In this document: one piece after another, positions 42,834 through 54,910 of the stretch | How the letters are laid out: the number at the start of each line of letters is the position of its first letter | How positions within the stretch are numbered: position 1 is the first letter of the stretch | Origin: Campanula takesimana | Lineage: Eukaryota; Streptophyta; Magnoliopsida; Asterales; Campanulaceae | NCBI GenBank assembly: GCA_026119855.1 | Contig: JAOWBW010000006.1 | Location: 3,100,001-3,164,000, forward strand | Reading direction: 5' to 3' | DNA length: 64,000 bases | Translations under genes and position numbers: made by a program | Notes under the pieces: generated by a model | What the model was told of the DNA's origin: nothing | Databases searched by the model: none | The model's input: only the letters and a program-made list of their open reading frames with translations

Positions 42834-44393
42834 GCCATTAATAGTCCTAATTCTCATAAGTGGATCAATGCCATTAATGAAGAGTTGAAATCTATGAAAG
42901 ACAACGACGTTTGAGATCTTGTCCCATTACCTAAGGATGTGAAACCTATTGGTTGTAAATGGATATTTAAAACCATTAGGGATTCACAAGGTAATGTGGA
43001 AAGACATAAGGCTCGTCTTGTTCCTAAAGGTTTCACTCAAAAGGAAGGTATTGATTACAAAGAAATATTCTCTCCGGTATCTTCTAAAAACTCTTTTAGG
43101 ATCATTATGGCATTAGTAGCACATTATGATCTTGAGCTTCATCAAATGGATGTTAAGACCGCTTTTCTCAATGGAGACATTGAGGAAACCATCTATATGA
43201 AGAAACCAGAAATGGTGGATGATTTGGAACAAACTAATCATTTAGTTTTTAAACTTAAGAAATCCATTTATGGGCTCAAGCAAGCTTCTCGTCAATGGTA
43301 TCTCAAATTTAACCAAGTAATTCTTTCTTTTGGTTTTGAAACGAATCTTGGTGAAGATTATATATACCATAAGTTCAGTGGGAGTAAATTTATATTCTTA
43401 GTCTTATATGTGAATGATATTGTGCTTGCTAGTAATGATATGAACCTTCTAAAAGAAACTAAGAAATTTCTTTCAAACAAATTTGAAATGAAAAATCTTG
43501 GTGAGGCATCTTTTGTATTAGGAATCCAAATACACCGTGATCGCTCACGAGGTACTTTAGGATTATCACAAAAGGCCTATATAAAGAAGGTATTACAAAG
43601 GTTTAGCATGCAAAACTGTAAACCACATGACACCCCTGTCTCTAAAGGAGATAAATTCAGTCTCAATCAATGTCCCAAAAACAATTTTGAAACCAAGTAT
43701 ATGGAAAACATCCCTTACGCATCAGCAGTAGGAAGCTTAATGTATGCTCAAGTCTGTACTCGTCCAGACTTAGCTTTTATTGTTGGGATGCTTGGTCGAT
43801 ACCAAAGCTATCCGGGGAGAGAACATTGGGTCGCAGCCAAAAGAGTGATGCGGTATTTTCAAAACACCAAGGACTACATGCTTACATATTCAAAGTCGGA
43901 TCATCTTGAGATCGTTGGGTATTCTGATTCGGACTTTGCTGGATGCCAAGACAGCCGTAAATCAACGTCTGGTTATGTCTTCACATTAGCCGGTGGAGCA
44001 ATTTCTTGGAGAAGTGCCAAGCAGACACTCGTTACTTCCTCTACCATGGAAGCCGAGTTTGTTGCTTGTTTCGAGGCATCCAATCAAGCTATATGGCTGC
44101 GTAAATTCATTAAGGGACTCCGTATTGTCGATAGCGTCGAAAGACCTATTAAGCTATATTGTGACAATAGGGCAGCGGTTTTGTACTCTAATAATAACAA
44201 GAGCTCGTCAAAGTCTAAACACATTAACATTAAATTTCTTGTTGTAAGAGAGAGAGTACAAAAGGAACAAATAGAAATACAACTTATTGGTACAAACTCT
44301 ATGTTAGCGGATCCGTTTACTAAGGCGTTTTCACCTTTAGTGTTTCACGAGCATGTTGCTCATATGGGTGTAACAACTTTTGATAACATTTAA
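42834..44393 (+). pseudogene. Copia reverse transcriptase and RNase H
   Basis: Main open stretch from 42939; upstream coding contains a TGA at 42912-42914 in place of an expected Trp. RT motifs: KARLVPKGFTQKEGIDYKEI, QMDVKTAFLNGDIEETIYMK, SIYGLKQASRQWYLKFN. The catalytic box reads YVNDIVLAS, with AAT (Asn) at 43413-43415 where nearly all RTs have Asp. RNase H: VGYSDSDFAGCQDSRKSTSG, TSSTMEAEFVACFEASNQA, LYCDNRAAV, KHINIKFLVVRE. Even if translated, the polymerase should be dead. Confidence 0.9.
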
Positions 44394-44741
44394 TATAGTG
44401 GGAGTTTGTGTTGTTTTTTCATTTATTATTCTATACATTATTAAAGTTTGATCTCATTTGGTTAAAGTTGGACTAGTTGGAGAATATGTTTATATATATT
44501 CATTAAGTTCCATGCTACACATCTATGCTTTTGATCTATGTCATTTAGTTAGAATTTGTATATATGATTATAGTGGGTTTAGTTGCGAATCAATTACAAC
44601 GACTGCCCCTTTAGTCCTATACTTATATGGCTAATGGACGAGATTGCTATAGATGACAACAAAGTGCACATAAGGTTTGTCATTTATGTTATACTTATGA
44701 TTTAAAAGGAAAAACTTAGTTTTGCAACCCAAGTGGGAGAT
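44394..44741 (+). other. Copia 3' noncoding region with PPT
   Basis: AT-rich and without ORFs. The polypurine tract AAGTGGGAGA (44731-44740) directly precedes the LTR. Confidence 0.8.
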
Positions 44742-45221
44742 TGTTAGAACATGGCTTGCAATACAAGTTATTTGGACTTCCATTAATAAAATCATGACTA
44801 TAATATTAATATAAAGTATGGTCAAACCTAGTAAATGTCTAGAATCCCTGAAATGTTATTTATCTATTTATGATGGGCAAAATGGTAAATCAACATTGCT
44901 TAAGAAATGAATAGGTATGGTCCCTATTTGAAGTGTCACCATGTTTCATATATATAGGCCCTTCCATCAAGCCTAGAAACTACTTGATTCTTACTTTTCT
45001 CATTCTAAATAATCTTCATTTTGTTAAAGAAGACATTGAGAGATTAAGAGACAGATACTATCACTTAGAAGATCATCTCCCTACATCCTCTTCTTCATCT
45101 AAAGTTCTCCCTTCAAGTTATCAATATGGATTCAACAGGTAATCATCGCTTCCGCCTTCATCTCCTTCCTCATTCTTCTTCTAAATATGAGTATGGCATT
45201 CAGGGTTAAATTGTTCCCACA
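44742..45221 (+). repeat. 3' LTR of copia element
   Basis: 480 bp, TGTTAGAACATGG ... GTTCCCACA. About 99 percent identical to the 5' LTR by eye. Confidence 0.9.
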
Positions 45222-45451
45222 ATAATCACACAACTGTGAAATTATACAACTGTGAAATTTATTGAAAATAAATTTTTTTTTTTTAATTATTTATAAGTGA
45301 AAATGAGGTTTTTATTTTTAAATTTTGAATCAAGGTAATGCAGTCAAATGGACAGATTTATGGTGTTTGTTTGCCCATGATTTGTTGTCTAAAGGGTATA
45401 TATTGTTGTAGTTCTCTAAACATTTATGTGAATTTGTTTGGTTCCAAACAG

Positions 45452-45581
45452 GAAACAGAGGACCAGGAAGAACTCCATTGATTGGATCACGAGACTCAAT
45501 ATTGCATCGGGAGCAGCCGAGGGCTGGGCTTTATTTACAGCTCAGGCAAATTTCTTCGTCTCACATAGAGTGGAAAAATAG
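45452..45581 (+). pseudogene. Receptor-like kinase exon remnant
   Basis: After a CAG acceptor-like site, 42 codons read KNSIDWITRLNIASGAAEGW, then FTAQANFFVSHRVEK and TAG. This resembles kinase subdomain VI of plant receptor-like kinases (DW..RL.IA.GAA.GL.YLH..., then HRDVK). The catalytic HRD is HR-V here, the YLH is lost and no further kinase sequence follows, so it is a decayed fragment. It is the only likely host-gene trace in the right half. Confidence 0.6.
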
Positions 45582-46120
45582 GAAGAGGGAGAAATAGAGA
45601 GAGAGAGAAAGAAGGAGAGGAGAGGAGGGAGAGAGAGAGAGAAGCGTTGTGGGCGTATCGGTGTTGGTGCCAGGGTCAAAGGAGGGGTAATCTGGTCCAG
45701 CAAAATTTAGAAGGACTTTTTGGCGAATTTTGAAAATATCTGTTTTATTGGTCATTTTTATTTGACAGATGGACTTATTGATCAAAGTCTCTATAATTAA
45801 TTATCTGTCTTTAAAGCTATTGCATGTTCATAATATTTTTGGTAATTCTAAGGCGAGCTTGTATCTGCTAATCAGGTTGTCTAACTGCGAATTTTGGAGG
45901 AAAAATGAGTGGGGTGCTTTATGCACTTCATCTTTTATTTATATATAATTTTTTATTAAAATTAAATGAATTATAAATTGTAATATTCTGAATATAAAAT
46001 ATAAAGTAAGAGAGAGAAAGTGAGGTATGATACAATAAATAGATGAAATAATATTTTGGTTCATACTCTCAAATCATCATCCTCGTAACCTTTTTGTCAC
46101 TTACAATATTTTTAAATATA
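45582..46120. other. GA-rich and AT-rich noncoding DNA
   Basis: GA-rich low complexity at 45580-45645; partial copy of the 36.7-kb repeat at about 45815-45955. No gene. Confidence 0.5.
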
Positions 46121-46438
46121 CTCCCTCTGGTTGCGAATATAAGCAAAAAGTAAATCATTTTTTTTTACCTTAAATATAAGCAAATTTCATCAATTACAAT
46201 GCAAAACTCATTAAATATAATTACATATAACACTCTTTTACCAAAAATGCCTCCAATCACTTACTCATTGTCAAATACAAGTGCATAATTATTACACATT
46301 TAACACGAGAATATATTAGTAATTTAACATGTTTTTGTTGTAAAATTAAAACAATTATATAACTTTACCTACCTTTTTAATATGTATGTATTTTTTTTTT
46401 TTTTTGTCTATTTTACTTATATTTGTGGCCGGATAGAA
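46121..46438. mobile_element. Stowaway-like MITE
   Basis: Starts CTCCCTCTGGTTGCGAATATAAG after TA and ends with the imperfect complement (CTTATATTTGTGGCCGGATAG) before TA. Noncoding. Confidence 0.65.
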
Positions 46439-46586
46439 TATATACTACCTTTTTAATTCCAGTATCAGTAAAAATGGTGTAAGTTATTTCAGAACGGGAG
46501 AATACACATCTTCTTAATTTTCTACTTAAGATAAAAATGCGTATTTTAGTAAAATGGAGTATTTATCATCAAAATAATTAAAGTTA

Positions 46587-46845
46587 CTCCCTCTGTCCCT
46601 AAATGAGTGTCCATTTTCAAGAAATCTTTGTCCCAAAATGAGTGTCTTTTTTTAACATAACTTTGTCCCTAAATGTTTTTTTTCAAAAAAAAATTCACCG
46701 GTTTCTTTATACGTGCAAAACTAAGTGTTTGGAAATGAGATTACAAGATTATATATGAATATTTGCTACCAAATTGTACAAAAAAATTGAGATTTTCAGT
46801 GTCCCTTAAAATGAAATTTGGACACTCATTTAGGGACAGAGGTAG
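46587..46845. mobile_element. Stowaway-like MITE, 259 bp
   Basis: TA duplications; ends CTCCCTCTGTCCCTAAATGA and TCATTTAGGGACAGAGGTAG form a long inverted repeat. Noncoding. Confidence 0.85.
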
Positions 46846-47468
46846 TACAAATAAAATCTCCCAACATAACTCAATTAACACAAGTAGCAAAAAAGGAAAA
46901 ACGTTCCAAAACCACTTCGGGGGAGCGAATTAAAATGGAAGCTTGGTGGAAAGTGTCGTTTGTTCACCAAAATACAAAAGATTCCCATTTGTCTTGAAAA
47001 AAGGGCAATCTTAAGTCTTTTAGTTGTAAATTTAATTATGTTTTGATTAATATTGCATGTTATGTAATTACTTTTATAAGAATCTAAAAATTGCTTCCAT
47101 GGGAAATCGTCGGACCCACTCTAACTAACGTCGTCATTCACCTAGAGTATATTTAGTCTTTTCTCCTACATTTGATATGCAAAACCGGCACCGTGAGTCA
47201 AGTGGAGGATTTCACGGTCTAAAACCCTCCAGCGTGAAAGTAAGAATTTGGATGACAAGATAACCCAAAACTCAAAAGAAAAGAGCTTGAGTTTAGAATT
47301 CAACTTCAGGCTTGTGAATGAGGAGATTTATATAATTTCACGCGGTAGACAATATATGCCATGAATCATTACATAATTGGCTCTTTAAACTTTATTTGTT
47401 ATCACCACTTTGTATAGGCATGCACGTTAGAGCACAAAAAAGTAACTCTATCCTTTTGTTAGATATTT
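46846..47468. other. No gene recognised
   Basis: AT-rich intergenic DNA; nothing named. Confidence 0.4.
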
Positions 47469-47939
47469 TGACACAGAACGGAAGCAAATATTCGTGAATT
47501 AGCAAGTGCTAATCACAAGAGTTTATAAGCGATAAACCCTAAAAAAAAGATAAACTCGGAATCCACCGAAAATAAGAGAAAACTCTTTGAATAAAATCAT
47601 AAACTGATTTTCGGATTACAACTTTAGGCCTATTTTATAGTGTCCATAAAACTTGAAAAAACTCCTAAACCTTCTAGGAACAACCCTAACCTATATGGTA
47701 ACATAATAGGATTCAAAAATAGCAAATCACTCCTAATCCTACTCTAAAACACTCTTTAAATGACCTATCAAAATTAATGACGAAAATAACAAATAAAATA
47801 CTAACTAAATCCTAAATATTAATAAAATATCAATATAATTAATATATTTGACCCAGTCAAATACCCTTCCTACATCATTCACATCCGCTTCAAAAGAACT
47901 CGTCCCCGAGTTCATCTCCGATGTTTGAAAAGTTCCGTT

Positions 47940-48400
47940 TCACTTAAAAAGATACATTGAATAAATCAACATCTTTGAATTTGACGGAATTGAAAAAATT
48001 TGAATTTTTCCGTCCCATCTGAACGAATACTTGGAGTAAATATGACCACAAAGCACAACTTTAGGCAAACGAATATCTTCTGAATATAAATTTATACCAT
48101 CCGTCTCAGCCTTCTTCTGTCGATCTTCCTCCCCGTCCTTCCCTTGATCAACAATAATCAAAACATCTTCAATTAGAGAAATAACTTCCCCCTTTTTGTC
48201 AACAACATCCAAATTTCCGTTCAAATTCAAAATAATTTGTTCACCTCCCTTTTTTTCATTAACACACAATTTTTCTTCTACAACCAAATTCGTTTTTACT
48301 TCAAAGATAATATCCGTCTCCTCCGAAGCCTGAGTAAAATTAATTGGTTCTAAATTTGTTTCTTTTTGGAGAAATATCTCCACCCACGGAAAAAAATTAT
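47940..48400 (-). pseudogene. Internal ORF of the short gypsy derivative, unrecognised
   Basis: Minus-strand reading of about 150 codons, acidic and Val/Ile-rich (EVKTNLVVEEKLCVNEKKGG, LIEDVLIIVDQGKDGEEDRQ), ending YLFK. I do not recognise it. Longer ORFs begin inside the MITE, so that start is not original. Confidence 0.4.
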
Positions 48401-48402
48401 TA

Positions 48403-48616
48403 CTCCCTCCGTCCCAATTTAAAGTTCTTAGATTAGAAAAAATAAATGTTGTGAGTATAAAAAGTAAAGTGTGAGAGAGAAAGTGGGTAGGGAGTTTTTG
48501 TTGTGAAAATGACAAGTGGGTCTCACTTTCCATTTTAGGTAATAAAGCAAAGTAAGAACCTTAAATTGGGACAAACTAAAAAGGAAAGTAAGAACCTTAA
48601 AGCGGGACAGAGGGAT
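48403..48616. mobile_element. Stowaway-like MITE, 214 bp
   Basis: TA at both sides; CTCCCTCCGTCCCAATTTAA at the left and TTAAAGCGGGACAGAGGGA at the right. It interrupts the gypsy-derived ORF. Confidence 0.85.
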
Positions 48617-48617
48617 T

Positions 48618-48980
48618 ACTAACCTTTTCTCCTTTGAAACCTTCATTCATTATTTGTAGATCCTGATTCGCGGATTTGACTGCAACTAAATCTTTTACGT
48701 TTGAATCTGAATCTTTCCTTTCAATCGGCTTGACGCGGTGGAGATTTTCCCCGTGAGGACCTACCCGATTTTCTGCCATTCGAGGACGTCGAACCAGTTT
48801 AATCATCCTGTCTCTCTCACCACCACGGTTCTGATTAGCATTAGCGTTTTGACCCTGTTGAGCGGTCACCAACGCTGCAATCTGCGTTGTCAAGGCAGCA
48901 ATAGCGGTGGTTATGCCAGCGATATCTGCCTTTGTCGCTCTTTGATCCCCATAATGACTCAGTGACGAAAAGACAGGATT
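48618..48980 (-). pseudogene. Gag N-terminal remnant of the short gypsy derivative
   Basis: Just after the PBS on the minus strand: a helix rich in Ala/Thr (ADIAGITTAIAALTTQIAAL), Asn/Gln repeats, then RRPRMAENR. It looks like the start of a gypsy Gag, cut by the MITE. Confidence 0.5.
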
Positions 48981-49359
48981 AGGCATGCTCTGACGCCAAC
49001 TGACGCAGAACGGAAGCAAATATTCATGAATTAGCAAGCGCTAATCACAAGAGTTTACAAGCGATAAATCCTAGAAAAAATAAACTCGGAATTCACCGAA
49101 AATAAGAGAAAACTCTTTGAATAAAATCATAAACTGATTTTCGGACTCCTAAACCTTCTAGGAATAACCCTAACCTATATGGTAACATAATATGACTCAA
49201 AAATAGCAAAATCACTCCTAATCCTACTCTAAAACACTCTTTAAATGACATATCAAAATTAATGACGAAAATAACAAATAAAATACTAACTAAATCCTAA
49301 ATATTAATAAAATATCAATATAATTAATATATTTGACCCAGTCAAATACCCTTCCTACA

Positions 49360-51113
49360 TAATATTTGATCTTGTTGGTGTCATAGGTTATTCATATGTT
49401 GTTATAACCAACAAGTTAGGCGGGTTGCCTTACTCATGATGATGGGGTAAATCGCCAATATAAGCGAGTTGCGTTGTATAATACGTCGTTTTAACCTTAG
49501 GAATTTAACTGGGTAGGGGTTCGTGGAGTCTAATAAGCAAGTGGACCTATTGGGCCATATAGCTGCTTGGGATATATGGCGAATTGCTCTTCATGACATA
49601 TTCATGGATGCTTGGGCCATGTAGCTTGGGACAGCGCTACATAGAGATGCATATCTTGATCTGCCCAATCGATTTAGCTATGATTTTGGCCTCAACTATG
49701 TTTTTTGGCTTGAGTACATCATATACATTATTAATGGTGTATCTATCAATAACAAATTTTAAAATTTTATATAAAATAATTATGTTTTTCTAAATTATTA
49801 CTCCTAATTCAATTAAATCAATCACTCACAATATCTGTCATTCCAATATAAATTTGAAGACAGGTGGCGTATACAAGAGCTTATTATAATGTTGTTTCCT
49901 AATCCATCGAGTCAAAATCCTCTGTACCACTTTGTGTGTCACTTCATGTGCCAATAGTGATCTAATGGCTCACAATCGTTAAGGGTGGTATCATTGTAAT
50001 ATTATGCAAACATGTGAACGGTTAGATTAGAAGTGGTACATGGAGTTGCACATAAAAGTGGTACAGTTGATCTCGCCTCCTTACAAATACTCTATAGTTC
50101 CCAAATCTCTTACAATACTCTATAGTTGACCTCTATGCAAATCTTGTCTGTGTCACATTCGCATTATTACGATATCAACAATAATTTATTGAATCTTTTT
50201 TTTTTTAAAAAAAAGATTATTAAAAAAAAATACTCTAATAAAAATTGCAATTGTATGTACAGTATATATCTGCATCTGTACATATGATGTGTATCTTCTT
50301 GACTGGCAGGAGATATGGATGTTTTATTTTGTCTTCTAGACATGTGATCAATGCATGAATGTGTGTGATTTATCTTGTAGAGATCAAGGTCAATGCGTAC
50401 TAAAGTCAAATTAGATTAAATTGTTATTTAATGTAGTAGGTTTTAATTCAATAAAAATGATAAAGATAAAGGTAGTAGTTGTTGTTTTTGGAGCACTCAC
50501 AATGAGAGTTTTTGGGGAGCTTTTTATTTTTGTAAAAAAGTAAAAAAAAATTGGAGCTTTTTGTCATTGTGAAGAAAATTGAAAGAGTTTTTTTAATTAA
50601 AGAACAATTTTTTTTTTTTCTAAAAAGAGCTCTTTCTATGAGCATTTCCATTACTCTTCACCAACTTCCCATGTTAGGCCATTAAATCTATACTATAGTA
50701 TTTTAAAGTTGGTGAAAACAATTCTAGGTATGACACATAAGCAATAAAATGGTTTATCTTGATTGTGAGGCTTCTATGTAGGATGATTGTTTCATTTTCA
50801 AAGTCTTTTGACATTCCGCTACCTATGTAATAATATTAGTTGATCATAATAGGTATGTAACTGGGTACTTTGAATCACTTTCTCTTTACATAAGTTGTGT
50901 AAAGAACATATATAAAGAGAAGAATATTCTATAAGAACATGTTAGTATATAATAGAACTCATACTCTTATATATAGAATAGAAATGTAGACTAGGTAGGG
51001 AATGCATTTAAATGTGTGACTTTTCAACTAATGGGACTTTTCCATAATTATAGTAAAATATATACATGAAAATTTTGAGATTTGTAAACTGGAAACTCTT
51101 CTTAACCCATAAA
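49360..51113. other. No gene recognised
   Basis: AT-rich intergenic DNA with poly-T/A runs near 50190-50235 and 50610; nothing I can name. Confidence 0.4.
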
Positions 51114-51954
51114 AGTATGTTCAGAAAATTTGGGGGAAACAAACTTAAAAAAAGACCGGTTTTGGGATAGGAAAACGGTCACACACATAGCAACATAATG
51201 GACCGGGCTTGAAACCCACACCATCCTTTTGACCCGGTTTAGGTAAACCTTATCGCAGACTTCTCTCTCTCAAAAACACACAGCGCCCAAAATTTTGTCG
51301 TTCTCTCTCTCTAAAACCGGTGAAGACTACCTCCAACATTTTACTCTTTTGTTCGATTTTTTCAATTTGAAGTAAAATTTGTTTGATTCTCCTTGCGTCG
51401 TTCGTTAATTTCACTCTATTTGACGCAAACTACTGTTTGATTTAAAGCAAAATAACGAGGAAAGGCGTAGTGAAGTCAGGGCGTGATGGAGGTATGTGTT
51501 GATTTCAAGTTTTTTCGCTTGATTCTCACTCTATTTTATTCGATTACTGTGTTGATTTCAAGCCTTTTTTGTTCGGTTTTTGTGATGCTTGATTAGGCAT
51601 TTTGAGTTTGGTATTTGTTACTCAGTGATTTAAACAAGCAAAAGAGAGTCTTTGTTGAATAAAGTTGAAGACTTTCCGGCAATCAAACATGATCACATTG
51701 ACAAGGTTGTTGGGAGCAAAGACAATGAGGAGAAGAAGAGGAAGAAAGCTGGTAGTTCGACTGCAACATATATGTTAGACAAACTAGGTCTAAAAAGTGT
51801 GTTAATCAGTGAAATTATAATGTTTTGTTTTGAAATCCAAACTTATTGTTTTTAAGTCCAAACTTATTGTTTTAAGTTATTAACTTATTGTTTTTTATGC
51901 ATAAACATGTGTATTAAGTTGTATTATAAGCTCATGTTCAAAGTGCTTGTTTCA

Positions 51955-52600
51955 AAAGAAATTGTATGGTTATTATATCAAGTTTGTATGTTAAAACACG
52001 AAGTTACACTACTAAAACACCAAGTGTAGACCTGATAAAACATAACTTGATTAACCACCAGGCTGCACTAATAAAACACCAAGTTACTGTACTAAAACAT
52101 GAAGTTACAATACTAAAACACCAAGTAACTATACTAAAACAACATCAAGTTATATTATACGTTAATGTTCAAAATGCTTGCATGGTTATTATAATATTAA
52201 GTTTGTCTGTTCAAAGACCAAGTTACACTACTAAAATATCAAGTATAGATCTAATATAGCATAACTTCTTTAACCAACAGGTTACACTAATAAAACACCA
52301 AGTTACTATATTAAAACATAAAATTACAATACTAAAACATCAAGTTACTAAACTAAAACAACACTAATTTATATATAAGTTGATGTTCAAAATGCTTTAT
52401 TTCAATGTTATTATAATATCAAGTTTGTGTGTTCAAACATCAAGTTACACTACTAAAATACTAAGTATAGATCTGATATAACATAACTTGATTAACCACC
52501 AGGTTGCACTAATAAAACACCAAGTTACTGTACTAAAACATCATGTTACAATACTAAAACTCCACGTTACTATACTAAAACAACAAGTTACACAAAATCA
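51955..52600. repeat. Tandem AT-rich repeat inside the Mutator-like element
   Basis: Three units of about 240 bp, each built of about 20-bp subunits such as CACCAAGTTACTATACTAAAA. Confidence 0.75.
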
Positions 52601-52637
52601 ATTCTATTTCAGTTTGAGCAGTTTGAACATCTCTATT

Positions 52638-52838
52638 TCAGTTTGAGTAGCAAATAACTACATGATTCAACTTAAGAGTAGATTTGGTGTTTTTGAGCCA
52701 AATGATGATATCCATCTCTTCAAATTGATCTTCATTGTCTTTTTCAATCTCACTCTCCTCTGATTCAATGACATTGTGATCTACTATCTCCATCTCCATC
52801 TTCATATCCATCTTCTGTAAGGAGAAAATCAATTTCAA
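52638..52838 (-). pseudogene. Acidic ORF, possibly a captured exon
   Basis: 66 codons: MKLIFSLQKMDMKMEMEIVD, then EESEIEKDNEDQFEEMDIII. Glu/Asp-rich like the N-terminus of some plant transposase-derived regulators (FAR1-type is one guess). Preceded on the minus strand by a possible intron and a GA-repeat leader (52995-53022). Not recognised with confidence. Confidence 0.3.
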
Positions 52839-52993
52839 TTAGATCAATTAGCTTATTCGAATATCAATTTCAATTTCAAATAGAAAAAAATGTGATAATT
52901 GATTAACAAACTTGTAAAGATTCATACCTTTTCAATCGTTTTCTTTGAAGCTCATCTCATTTGCAATGGCGATAGAGAGAGATGGAGAGAGAT

Positions 52994-53028
<35 letters not shown>

Positions 53029-53238
53029 GGAAGAAGGGAAGATTCAGCCGAAGATCGCATGTGTGTGGGCGGCTACTGTGTGTTTTCCACGTTTTATACC
53101 CTAGATTCATTAACCGGTTCTACTTATTAGCTTATTGAACCGGAATTATTAATGAACCGGTTTCTCCTATATCAAAACAAATCTTTTTTTAACATTAGGG
53201 GAAAACTAGTTTCCCCCAAAACCAACTCAAGTATGTTC

Positions 53239-53993
53239 CTAGATGTTCACATAATTTTATGCATAATTTACATATTTATTTTCACCCATTTTGCATGACA
53301 ATAAAATCTGTCAAAATGTGTTTCCATTTAAGGTCTTAAATGTCTCCATGTATTTAATTGATCAAAACTAATTTTCTGAATTTAAAAACTCCGAGTTTCA
53401 TGTATTGTTATTTTATCAACAACTTTTATGTTTTGAGTTTTTCTATTTGAGTTCGTTTTCATGACTGAATTTTCCAATCTTTTACTGATGTGATTTATTG
53501 GCAGCAACTAATCTAAGACTAGCATGTTGTAACTTTATTCATTTAACTATGATTTATATCTCTTAAAATCATATAAAAAATCGTGAGCATTCCTCATTGA
53601 GTTAAGAGCAATTTAAGATTTTGAATTAGGTCATTTGGTTAAGAAATAAATTAGATAACAATTGGTAATCAAAAGTGGTTCAATAGTTAATTCAAAATAT
53701 ATTTTCAAGGACCATTTTTTTTTTTTAGAAAAATAAATAAAGGAGGTCTTCTATAGTGATTGACACTTACTCAAATATTTCACATTTTTTTACTTCTATT
53801 TTTTATTTTAGAATTGTTACTGTAATAAAATAAAAATTATTATAGTAAAATAAAAATTATTTATCAAACCTTCAACTTTCCCGTGCGTAGCACGGGGTTC
53901 GCACTAGTTTTAAGAGTTTTACATTATGGAAGAAATTTTGAGCTTTTTTGTTGACTTCGCATGTAAGGGCCACCAAAAAGCAAGTTAAAAGAG
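53239..53993. other. No gene recognised
   Basis: AT-rich. CCCGTGCGTAGCACGGG at 53880-53896 is a perfect palindrome often seen at ends of small plant transposons, but I cannot define an element. Confidence 0.4.
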
Positions 53994-54002
53994 TTTTACC
54001 AT

Positions 54003-54910
54003 GAGGTAGTCTCCTGTACACCCGCCGCACGCTGTGCGACGGGGCCAGGCGACTTTTTCCTTTTTTTTTTTTTTTTTTTTTTTTTTTTGTCATCCATAAC
54101 TTTTTTTCCTCCCAACAAAAGTAACACTTATTATAACGAAATGTAACATTTTTTTCTTTCAAATGTAACATTTTTTTTAAAAAAAAATGTTACACATTTT
54201 TGCTGCAATAGATTAAAAGATAACATAAAAATTGACAACTAAACTAATGTCACACTTTTTATAAAGGAATGTAACACTCTTTTTTTCAAATGTAACACTT
54301 TTTTTTTTCAAAATTAACATAAGATTGACAACTAAAACTAATTTTACATTTTATAAAAAATGAATGTAACATTTATTTCCCTCAATTGTAACAGTTTATA
54401 TTCTTAAAGGTAACATTATATATGAAATGTAACAATTTTTTATTGAGAAAGTAACAATTGAAATGCAAACTCGTTTTTTTTTTTTGTAAAATTGTTGTTA
54501 CCTTTAACAGTAGAAAGTGTTACTTTTTGAAGTTGAAAGTGTTACTTTTATCAGAACAGAGTGTTACATGTTAGCTGACAAGCAACTCAAACTTTTTGTG
54601 TGTAAGAAAATATGTTTTTTTTTAAAAAAAAAAATCAAATCATAGCATGACTTATGTAGTTTTATTCGTCTCGTCGAGACGAACAAAACGATATTTTAAA
54701 AAAAAAATCTGAGTTATAAATCTCAAGATATAGCATTTTAAAGTTAATGGGTTTCTTTTTTAAGACGACACGTGTCAAAATCTGGGAAAAGAAGGCTTTG
54801 ATCTGGACAATCGGATGTAGCGAGATTTACTGGAGCGAGGAGCAGCAGAACCAAGCCATAGGAAAGCGGACCGCCGTATGGCGTGCGGCGGCCGCATTTG
54901 AGAATTCGTC
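54003..54910. mobile_element. Mutator-like MITE, copy 1
   Basis: Perfect 9-bp duplications TTTTACCAT (53994-54002 and 54911-54919). GC-rich ends with CGCCGCACGC on both arms; interior dominated by GTAACA/TGTTAC repeats. Noncoding. Confidence 0.8.

Larger units (their letters stand above)
38620..45221 (+). mobile_element. Ty1/copia retrotransposon with both LTRs
   Basis: 6602 bp. LTRs of 480 bp each (38620-39099 and 44742-45221), TG...CA ends, about five differences between them, so a recent insertion. PBS TGGTATCAGAGCC and PPT are in place. The 5-bp flanks (ATATG left, ATAAT right) are not identical, so I cannot confirm a target duplication. Coding capacity is broken by stops, one frameshift and a catalytic RT change. 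Confidence 0.9.
47469..49359 (-). mobile_element. Short gypsy derivative with two LTRs
   Basis: Direct repeats 47469-47874 (406 bp) and 49001-49359 (359 bp, lacking about 46 bp) begin TGACRCAGAACGG and end CCCTTCCTACA on the plus strand. Orientation is minus: the PBS-like TGGCGTCAGAGC is next to the right LTR (about 48982-48998), and a CTCGGGGACGAGTTCTTTTG block, typical of gypsy 3' ends, is next to the left LTR. Internal region only 1.1 kb. A Stowaway MITE is inserted in it. No clear target duplication. Confidence 0.75.
51123..53229. mobile_element. Mutator-like element, 2.1 kb, non-autonomous
   Basis: Perfect 9-bp duplications AGTATGTTC at 51114-51122 and 53230-53238. Ends share TTTGGGGGAAAC as inverted repeats (left 51129-51140; right near 53209-53221). 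Inside are CCGGTT-rich flanks, 5' UTR-like CTCTCTC runs, a 64-codon Lys-rich ORF at 51652-51855 (VVGSKDNEEKKRKKAGSSTA), three tandem AT-rich units, and a minus-strand acidic ORF. No transposase seen. Confidence 0.6.

Noticed and set aside
38615..45226. 5-bp target duplication of the copia element
   Set aside because: Flanks are ATATG and ATAAT, not identical; I cannot claim one.
53880..53896. Palindrome CCCGTGCGTAGCACGGG as a transposon end
   Set aside because: No matching partner end or target duplication could be found.
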